From Calonectria ilicicola (taxonomy: Eukaryota > Ascomycota > Sordariomycetes > Hypocreales > Nectriaceae): a stretch of 64,000 bases of DNA. Below are positions 57,313-64,000 of the stretch, one piece after another. Below the pieces are notes generated by a model. It made no database searches. It was given only the letters and a program-made list of their open reading frames with translations, and had not been told where the DNA came from. Both the position numbers and the translations under genes were made by a program. How positions within the stretch are numbered: position 1 is the stretch's first letter; each line of letters begins with the position of its first letter. The DNA lies in contig CP085832.1 in NCBI GenBank assembly GCA_020809705.1, positions 4,774,001 to 4,838,000 on the forward strand, written 5' to 3'.

Positions 57313-59805
57313 ATGTCCAACTTCAACTCTCCCTCGGCGTCCATGTCGCGCTCTCGTAAATCGGCCGATGTCGAATCATTGGCCGATTCTATGCTGCGCA
57401 GCTCACTTTCTCAAAATAGTTGGTCTTCAACCTCGTCAACCCTGCCGCCATCATATCGTACGGTGAGACCAAGCCATCCACCGGCTAGTACTCCTCGGAG
57501 CATGCCTCCAGTTCCTAGTTATGAGTCCAGTGTTCGGCCATCTTCCACTGCATCCACCACTTCTCGCACCCGTGAGCGCCTTCGCCAAGTTGAGATGGAG
57601 CGCGACGAGCTGCGGCTTGCCATGAGCGGTGAGCGGGCCAAAGCATCCCAGATGCGTCGCCAATGCGAAGAAGAGCGGGCTATCGCTGAGCGAGTTAAAA
57701 GAGAGGGAATTGCACCAGGACTGTCCGCAGCAGACGTTAAGCACCGCGTAGCTAAACTCAAGCGGGAGGCAAAAGTCGCTGGCTCAGAGTCTCGGCGCTC
57801 CGTAAACGGATTGTTCAAAGCGTCATGTTCGACAGACTTGTTATTCCTGATTGACACTACAGGTTCCATGGCAAGCTACATCACAGCGGCCAAGGATCAA
57901 GTTAAAAATATTATGCGCGACATTTCTAAAAAGTTCTTGAATGAAGCCGAGATTCGCATCGCCGTGGTAGGGTACAAGGACCACGGCGATGACCCCAACA
58001 TCGAGTTTCTCGACTTTACAACGTCCACTGACGAAGTTCGGTCATTCCTTGACGGATTAAAAGCCACTGGTGGAGGCGATGCACCTGAAGATGTGTTGGG
58101 CGGTATTCGACAGGCCATAAACGCAACATGGAAGCACCAAACGCGGTGCATCATCCACATTGGCGATGCACCCCCACACGGTCGCATATTTAACAGCTTC
58201 AAAGATGACTATCCTGAGCCTGGAACCGAACCACATCGCCTGACTTATAGGCCTTTGCTTAGACAGATGGTTGGGCTCGGCATTAACTATGTTTTGCTCC
58301 ACATCACACGGCACACAGACCTTATGGTCTATAACTTTCTCCAAGAATACACGGGCGCGTCCCCCGATTGCAAGCTGCTTGCAACCAATAAACACTACAA
58401 TGATGCGATTAGCAAAACCTCAAGTATTCGAAGCGGTATGCGAGGTGGAGGCAGCTCGATAGGCTCTGCCACGGGCGGGCTGTTATTTGAAGAACTCGAG
58501 CTCGGTACAGATTATAGCGCGCTTCGACACCTGGTTGTCAAGAGTGTCACAGCCTCGGCTTCTCGCACCGCAGTTCGCATGTCAGTCCTGGCTTCCCGGT
58601 CGAGAGGAAAGTTGACCAAGAAAAGCCCAACGGCCACCTACTTAACGGCTATCAAAGAAGATGAAACAGGCGCGTGCGACATAGCTCTGGAGAGCGGCGG
58701 GCCTTGCTGGCACAATCACGCCTGGTTGGATGAGATAATTACCATGGAAGGCTTTTGTCCTGACCTTGTAGTGCATGGATCAAGCACACTCAACGACATG
58801 ATGGCGCATGACGACAACATTAAGTTGGGTATCATGGAACTTACTATCCGGAAGAGGTCGAAACCTTTTGCCCAAGGGGCACTGCGGGTGACATCCTATG
58901 CTCGCACAGTCTCTTCAACTGACAACTTTGTTGTCAAGTCGTTTAAGAGGGATGGAAAGCGACTGGCTCATTTGGCTGAAGACATGCGGTGCCAAGCACT
59001 CTGCAAGGCGTTTGCTCTTGAGTTCAATGCTTTGACGGGTGGAGATCGTCCGATCGATTTTGTCGTGACAACGTGCCTGAAGGGAAAATCGACGTCGGGT
59101 GACGATTGCATGTCGCTGGAACCCTTTCTCGAAGGCGCCTATGTCAAGTACAACAACAACAGTGGCTACGTGAATGAAAAATCCGACGACAAGTTTAACC
59201 GGGCAGCGCAGGCATTTTCGCACTTTACTTTTGAACGCTCAAGGGGAACTCTTCTGGTGTGCGATCTGCAAGGTGTCGGTGGCAGACTGACGGACCCGGC
59301 AATTCATACGCTCGATGCCGAAAGGTTTAAGCTGATTGACACAAATCTCGGCATGGAAGGGTTCAAGTTTTTTTTCTCCACGCATAAATGCAACAGAATA
59401 TGCCGCCAATTGGAGCTTAAGAGTACCGCTTCGATGCTCATCTCCAATGCTTTCGAGTTTAGAGAGCAATGGCCAAGCATGAATGAGACAGTCTGCTGCT
59501 CAAATAAACTGTGTGGAAAGATTGTGCGAAAAGAAAGCTCCAAAAAGTCGGACGAATTCCCAGGGTATCAGTGGTGCAACACCTGTTGGCCGCAATTGAG
59601 CGCGTCTGCTGTCAAGTGGATTTGCCTGGATCCAGGTTCCCACCACGAATTTAACGTGTCGAGATTTTTCTACGAGTCTCAAGGACAAGTTCCGCCGCGC
59701 AAATGCCCCGAACACCGCATGAATGATGCGTCATCGTCAAGAACTGCAATTGTGGGTGGAGGCTTTTGGGCCAAGTTGAAGTCGGCGACACAGAGGTCCA
59801 GTTAA
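57313..59805 (+). CDS. vWA domain - alpha-kinase protein (VwkA-like)
   Basis: A single exon encodes 830 residues. A Ser/Pro-rich N-terminus and a charged coiled coil (~83-160) precede a von Willebrand A domain (about 173-350) with MIDAS DTTGSM at 181-186 and GGGDAPED near 253-260. An atypical alpha-kinase domain follows (~505-700): FAQGALRVTSYA, FVVKSFK with the probable ATP-binding lysine near 542, EPFLEGAYVKYN (603-614), DLQGVGGRLTDPAIHT (651-666) and the zinc-site NLGMEGFKFFFSTHKCNRIC (678-697). The C-terminus adds a Cys/His-rich segment (CC...C...C..C...H...C..H) that may bind another zinc. It resembles Dictyostelium VwkA, a myosin-related Ser/Thr kinase; the fungal role is unclear. Confidence 0.92.
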   Translation: MSNFNSPSASMSRSRKSADVESLADSMLRSSLSQNSWSSTSSTLPPSYRTVRPSHPPASTPRSMPPVPSYESSVRPSSTASTTSRTRERLRQVEMERDELRLAMSGERAKASQMRRQCEEERAIAERVKREGIAPGLSAADVKHRVAKLKREAKVAGSESRRSVNGLFKASCSTDLLFLIDTTGSMASYITAAKDQVKNIMRDISKKFLNEAEIRIAVVGYKDHGDDPNIEFLDFTTSTDEVRSFLDGLKATGGGDAPEDVLGGIRQAINATWKHQTRCIIHIGDAPPHGRIFNSFKDDYPEPGTEPHRLTYRPLLRQMVGLGINYVLLHITRHTDLMVYNFLQEYTGASPDCKLLATNKHYNDAISKTSSIRSGMRGGGSSIGSATGGLLFEELELGTDYSALRHLVVKSVTASASRTAVRMSVLASRSRGKLTKKSPTATYLTAIKEDETGACDIALESGGPCWHNHAWLDEIITMEGFCPDLVVHGSSTLNDMMAHDDNIKLGIMELTIRKRSKPFAQGALRVTSYARTVSSTDNFVVKSFKRDGKRLAHLAEDMRCQALCKAFALEFNALTGGDRPIDFVVTTCLKGKSTSGDDCMSLEPFLEGAYVKYNNNSGYVNEKSDDKFNRAAQAFSHFTFERSRGTLLVCDLQGVGGRLTDPAIHTLDAERFKLIDTNLGMEGFKFFFSTHKCNRICRQLELKSTASMLISNAFEFREQWPSMNETVCCSNKLCGKIVRKESSKKSDEFPGYQWCNTCWPQLSASAVKWICLDPGSHHEFNVSRFFYESQGQVPPRKCPEHRMNDASSSRTAIVGGGFWAKLKSATQRSS

Positions 59806-60386
59806 TAGAGAGAAGAGCATAAAATTGAGCATAAGAAGTAAGAAAAAGTTTAGTAGATTAAATGGTTACGTAATCTTAATTTTACATCCAATAAAAATCA
59901 CTGCAGGTGATTAATGTGATGAACTGAGTGTTGTGACGCGACGAGTTTCGAGGCTGAGATGGAGACACCAATTTTTGCCCCATCATCCTTTCCAATGCAC
60001 AAAAGCCACTTGTTTGTGTCATATTCGCTTTGGGAAACGTCTGAGTCATTTAATTTATAATCTAGTTAACGTCGTTTTTGATCATGGTCTTCTCGGAACA
60101 ATCTTGTGCAGATTTTTGTGTCATGAAATGAAGCCTTTGGTGACCTGCGCGACAAGTATTCAAAACAAAAACACCAGAGTTGCTGCGGTGCAAGCCATCA
60201 TATTTGGCTCTTCGGAGCCATGACGAATCGAGCATAAACCTGGTTTTGAACAAGTGGAGCAATCTGTTCAGCCGAAGTTTGGCCGCGACGTGAATAGGCA
60301 TCAGCCAGATGGAAATTAATTGAAGTTGGTTGTGTCAGCACAGTTCAACTTGACGCGTCAATCGCACTGCAGGGCTTGTCACCCAG
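59806..60386. other. Intergenic region
   Basis: It lies between two same-strand genes and holds the alpha-kinase 3' end and F-box promoter. A 96-codon frame at 59933-60223 has no recognisable features. Confidence 0.5.
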
Positions 60387-63326
60387 ATGGGAGGCTGGGA
60401 CTTTTACTGCGCCCTGTGTGGCGGCCCTTTCGGGCCCATTTACTGGGAGACGGAAGAGGAGATGGCAGAGGGGATGCACGATGACCAAAGGGACGACTGT
60501 TACGAGAGAGACGTGCTCTCAGGGCCCGAAGACCCGGAGTTGGCGTGGCTGGAGGAGAATCGAATCATTGGGGAGAACCCGGACAGCGAATCGTTGTGCA
60601 AGTAAAGGCCCAACTGGTGATTGTTTGGATGGTGTCATGACGCTGACAACTACTTCCAGAGTCTGGATTTCTGGCCCGGCCTTGTATGACATGTACGGCA
60701 ATATGAGCTACGAGCCTGGAGAAGACTTGGAAGCTGCGCTAGATAACCATGGAAACATTGCGGTGTAAGTTTACCTCTGATTGACATTGGGGAAAATGCT
60801 CACGGCCAAAGATACTCGTGGGATGGCGACGACCCTTGGTCGGCTCCGTTTCATGTCCGGTGTCGCGAGATTCTCTGTCGATACTTGAGAATTCCAGTCT
60901 CAGAATTAGAAAAAGAGGCCTTCTTCGAAACATTGAAAGGCATGGCCCAGGAAGAGCAGTCTGGCAGATGCCTCGATATTGACTATGGCGACATTTCCGA
61001 CCAATTAGACCAATATTGGCGGACAACAAGAGAATCGGAGCATTTTGTCTTTAATCCGGTTGAAGTAAAGGGTTTGGATGAGTTTTTGACCAACCTCCCC
61101 CATCGGGACATGGAAAGGCCCTCGACAGGGACAACATTCAATACGAATGGGGACCCATTTGTAAGCCTCCCTCCGGACGTTTTGATGCTTATCATGTCAC
61201 ACATCGAGACAGTGGCAACCGTTTTTAAGCTTCGAAGAGCATCACCGGTATTTGCGAATACCGATCTGAGCACCACTTTCTGGAAAGATCACCTTTGCAA
61301 TATACCGTGGCTCTGGGAGCTCCCACCTCTCATCTCCTCCCACGAAAGGGACGGCATCGACTGGGAGCGAGTCTATCGCAAGCTCTACTGGGGTAGCAAG
61401 CGGTTTTCGAGGAAGAAAAATAAGATGTATGGCTTATGCAATAGGCGTCGGATATGGGAGCAAATGTGTCCTGAATTTGCCGAAACATATCTGAAGAACA
61501 AGACTCTTCTCCGTGAGTGGGGGTCAATCACTCCTATTGTTCTCAAAGGCGCGTTTGAGACCCCTCCAAAGAACCTGACATTGCCGTGGCCAATAGACGA
61601 CAAACCTTCTCCTCAGACTCTGATGGATCGCTTTACTGATTTGCCTATTGCGAGACCTTCCTTTGAGATATCTTGGACAGCAGATGGACAGTTGATTGAT
61701 ATCTGCGTTCTTGACGGAGGCCAGTTAAGCAATAATGCTAGCCGTGAGCCAAATGAACTGTCCGCTAGTACAGACAATGTGCCAATTCCCGATGGTGACT
61801 GGCCAACAGGTTTTATCGTTACCACAATCCGCACTACGGAACCCGTTAGGCGACAGGTTGTCGGGCTTGATGTTCTGTTTGCGAAAAGAGTGCCAGTGCA
61901 GCTCGGTTCTAATGAAGGAGACAAGTGCTTGGTTCGCGTGAAAAACGACTCTTTTCTTGTTGCGATCAAGGTTTACCATACCCCGGATGACCTTCTAAGC
62001 AAGATACAACTGATTGAGCAAGCCTTGGTACATTCAAATGGCTGTCTCAGAGTTGTTGATGACCTCAAAGACAATTATAGCATCCACTCGATGAGATATT
62101 TATGGCATAGAGAATTGCCTCCACCAAACACAGTCCTTGCACCTCCTCCAGAGCCTAGTCCATTTTCCTCGAATGATGATTTATTCCCGATGGAATTTCT
62201 GATGTTTGGGACATCAGAAGAGGAGTTAGCTGACGTGACTGGCCTCTCTGTTGATATTCAACTTGGTGGCCTTGAGGTTACCTATGGCCACCGGAATACT
62301 CGGTCAATTGGCCCTCGCCATCAAGCTATGAAGACGCTCAAGATCGATGGAAATGGGGGAGAGCGCATCGTCCGGATCTACGTGGCAAGAGCCCAAGATG
62401 TTACCAAATCAATGCGGTTCGTGACAAATCGAGGACGGTATCTAGTAGCCGGGGAATCCAACAAACATGGTCTCGCGTTGGATATTCTTCATAGTCGGGA
62501 CACATTGATGATGCCATGCGGACTGTACGGATTTTGGCAGAAGGACAACGGTTCATTATTGGATTGGCGCTTGGGAAGCTTTGGATCAACTACAGTCGGG
62601 TATGTTGACAAGAGAAAGATACCAACCTTGGCGAAGGATGCAGCCGGATTCCTATGGGAGCCTTCGCGGTTGCCGCCTGAGCTGAGCGAGACTGGAATCA
62701 TTTGGGGATCTTGCGGGATCTACGATGACGCAGGACCTAGCGCTGTGTTTTTACCAAGCACAGCCTGTACTGTGAGCTGGCTCGACTGCAGACGCCCGCT
62801 TTCTGAAGTATGCGTAACTTTGACTCACAGCGCCCCAGAAATGGTCCACGTTACCCAAGGAGTGGTGCGGCAGACCCCAATATCTGCTATTACCTTCAAG
62901 TACGCTGATGGCGAGGTGGCGACAGTCGGGCCGAGCAAGTTCCCGATGGAGCCGACATGCGAATGCCACAAATCAGAGCCCAACATCAAGGAGGAACTGG
63001 CAACGGTGCCTCATTACTATCACCAGACTTGGCTAGTTGGAGGTAAAAAACTCACAGCAATGCGCATTTGGCGTCCTAAGACCACAGGCCTGGCTGCAAT
63101 ACAGCTGGTTGCTGAAGGGCAGACGGAGAGCCCGGTCTGGGGTCACTGGAACCATGACGCCGCGGACAAAGATGTCGGCGAGTTGCATTTCGCTGGAGAA
63201 GCTGGTGGTGAGATTGTTGGGCTGAAGGTATTTTTCCAGAGCATCGAAAGGAAAGCCGCTCGATCCGATTCCATCATGGGTGGCATCCAGGGCTTGAAGT
63301 GTGTGAATCCATCAAAGACCTTTTAG
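60387..63326 (+). CDS. F-box protein with N-terminal Cys-rich segment
   Basis: Three exons, 60387-60601, 60660-60764 and 60812-63326, give 944 residues. The N-terminus GWDFYCALCGGPFGP, the spliced RVWISGPALYDMYGN and FHVRCREILCRYL match a common fungal F-box family that starts this way. The F-box itself is at about residues 224-265 (FVSLPPDVLMLIMSHI, then a WKDHL-like end). The remaining ~650 residues look like repeated beta-structure, with spaced GLDV, IIWGS and WxxG strands, probably the substrate-recruiting part. F-box proteins bring targets to SCF ubiquitin ligases through Skp1; the target is unknown. The long 3' frame alone (from 60885) would miss the first 130 residues. Confidence 0.87.
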
Positions 63327-63714
63327 ATTTGGACATGTGAATGGCCGATAGCAGACGCTGACAACCAGTTAAGAATCTGCGTGTATTGAAATTATGTAAT
63401 ATAACTAAGCAGTGTGAATGATTGTTCAAATTTTGGCTGTTCTTTACCCCTTGACATCATTGATTGGATATGGCATGCATGGTGCATTAGTTGATACATC
63501 ACGAGTGGAGGCTCGGACTTTTCCCGTATTCCGTCCCCCTCTTTTGCTTGCTTTTTTCTTCCCTTGATCCTTGTTTTTCCAATGCAAGTGGCTTCATGCA
63601 CGTGATGTTTGATCGGAACATCATCATGATTCATTAGCAATGCGAATGCCCGCATCAACTTTGCTCGATTGCGAAACCTTTTATGCCACTCATTGCTGAA
63701 ATATTACGTTCGGA
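63327..63714. other. Intergenic region
   Basis: A short spacer with pyrimidine-rich stretches near 63520-63580 on the + strand, suiting a leader for the next gene. Nothing else recognised. Confidence 0.5.
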
Positions 63715-64000
63715 ATGTACTCGGTATGGAGTTCTGAGAATTTTACAAAGGCATTGGCCATCGTATTCATTGTCGGTGTTCTCTATCTGGCTCGACTGAA
63801 CCACCTGTTGAAGGGAACTCCGAGCGGGGTTCGAAAGCTCTCGGGCCCACGATGGACGCCCGAACTTCTCAGAAAGACGTACAGAGATCTTCAAAAACAT
63901 CCAATTGAATACAAAGAGCTCATTCCAGACAAATTGGACCGTAGATACATTGTGACCGGGGGTGCTGGTAAGCCTTGCTTGCCAAAATTGATAGGCCACT
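63715..64000 (+). CDS. 3-beta-hydroxysteroid-dehydrogenase-like SDR, first exon only
   Basis: From ATG 63715 a frame encodes an N-terminal hydrophobic anchor (KALAIVFIVGVLYLAR), a GPRWTPELLRKTYRDL segment, and LDRRYIVTGGAG, the start of a Rossmann motif. It is interrupted after GGT-GCT-G at a GTAAGC donor (63968), and the intron runs off the window. Exon 1 is 63715-63967 (84 codons plus one base). This N-terminal layout is typical of membrane-anchored fungal 3-beta-HSD/sterol C4-decarboxylase-like SDRs. An overlapping minus-strand frame is a shadow. The rest of the gene lies outside. Confidence 0.78.
   Translation, partial: MYSVWSSENFTKALAIVFIVGVLYLARLNHLLKGTPSGVRKLSGPRWTPELLRKTYRDLQKHPIEYKELIPDKLDRRYIVTGGAGKPCLPKLIGH

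Noticed and set aside
63655..63999. 114-codon minus-strand frame at the right edge
   Set aside because: It is the antisense shadow of the 3-beta-HSD-like first exon, which has a membrane anchor, Rossmann motif and a good splice donor.
1..64000. CRISPR arrays, insertion sequences, LTR elements, rRNA genes
   Set aside because: None seen; the sequence is eukaryotic nuclear DNA and no direct-repeat/spacer pattern or transposon coding region was found by eye.

Overview
The window looks like chromosomal DNA of a filamentous ascomycete (Pezizomycotina, probably a Eurotiomycete such as Aspergillus, Penicillium or Talaromyces). The evidence is short introns (mostly 45-70 nt, GTAAGT/GTATGT-like donors, one GC-AG intron), an intron-containing nuclear tRNA-Asn, and fungus-restricted families: HET, Zn2Cys6 regulators, PDR ABC pump, Pfs-NB-ARC-TPR NLR, PTH11/satratoxin-type rhodopsin-domain protein and vWA/alpha-kinase. 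The species assignment is inference. Exon boundaries were worked out by eye from splice sites, reading-frame continuity and family motifs.

Left part (1-21 kb): the 5' end of a HET-domain gene runs off the left edge. It is followed by a divergent pair, a Zn2Cys6 regulator and a PDR-type ABC exporter, sharing a 427-bp promoter. Then comes an unusually long (5.9 kb) stretch with no recognisable gene. A small metabolic group follows: a PRISE-type reductase, a zinc polyol (sorbitol/xylitol-type) dehydrogenase and an anion:cation-symporter-family MFS permease. After that are a tRNA-Asn(GTT) with an 11-nt intron and an FtsJ-like methyltransferase.

Middle (22-49 kb): an accessory region. It holds an orphan 548-residue membrane protein, an SGNH/GDSL esterase, an extended SDR ketoreductase, a BAHD-type acyltransferase, a rhodopsin-domain seven-helix protein, a 1106-residue NLR-like protein (nucleoside-phosphorylase domain, NB-ARC, TPRs) and a small unknown protein. 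It ends in a putative terpenoid locus: a DHA1 exporter (with a 7-nt microexon), a UPC2-like Zn2Cys6 regulator, a class II (DxDD) diterpene-type cyclase with no visible class I domain, and a divergent second Zn2Cys6 regulator. A CorA-like gene relic follows.

Right part (50-64 kb): an eight-exon oligopeptide (OPT) transporter, a 4.3-kb gene-poor interval, a vWA/alpha-kinase protein, an F-box protein and the first exon of a 3-beta-hydroxysteroid-dehydrogenase-like SDR cut by the right edge.

The most interesting candidates are the class-II-only terpene cyclase with its two flanking regulators and exporter, the NLR, and the orphan membrane protein. No prenyltransferase, P450, PKS or NRPS gene was seen, so any terpenoid pathway must use partners outside the window.
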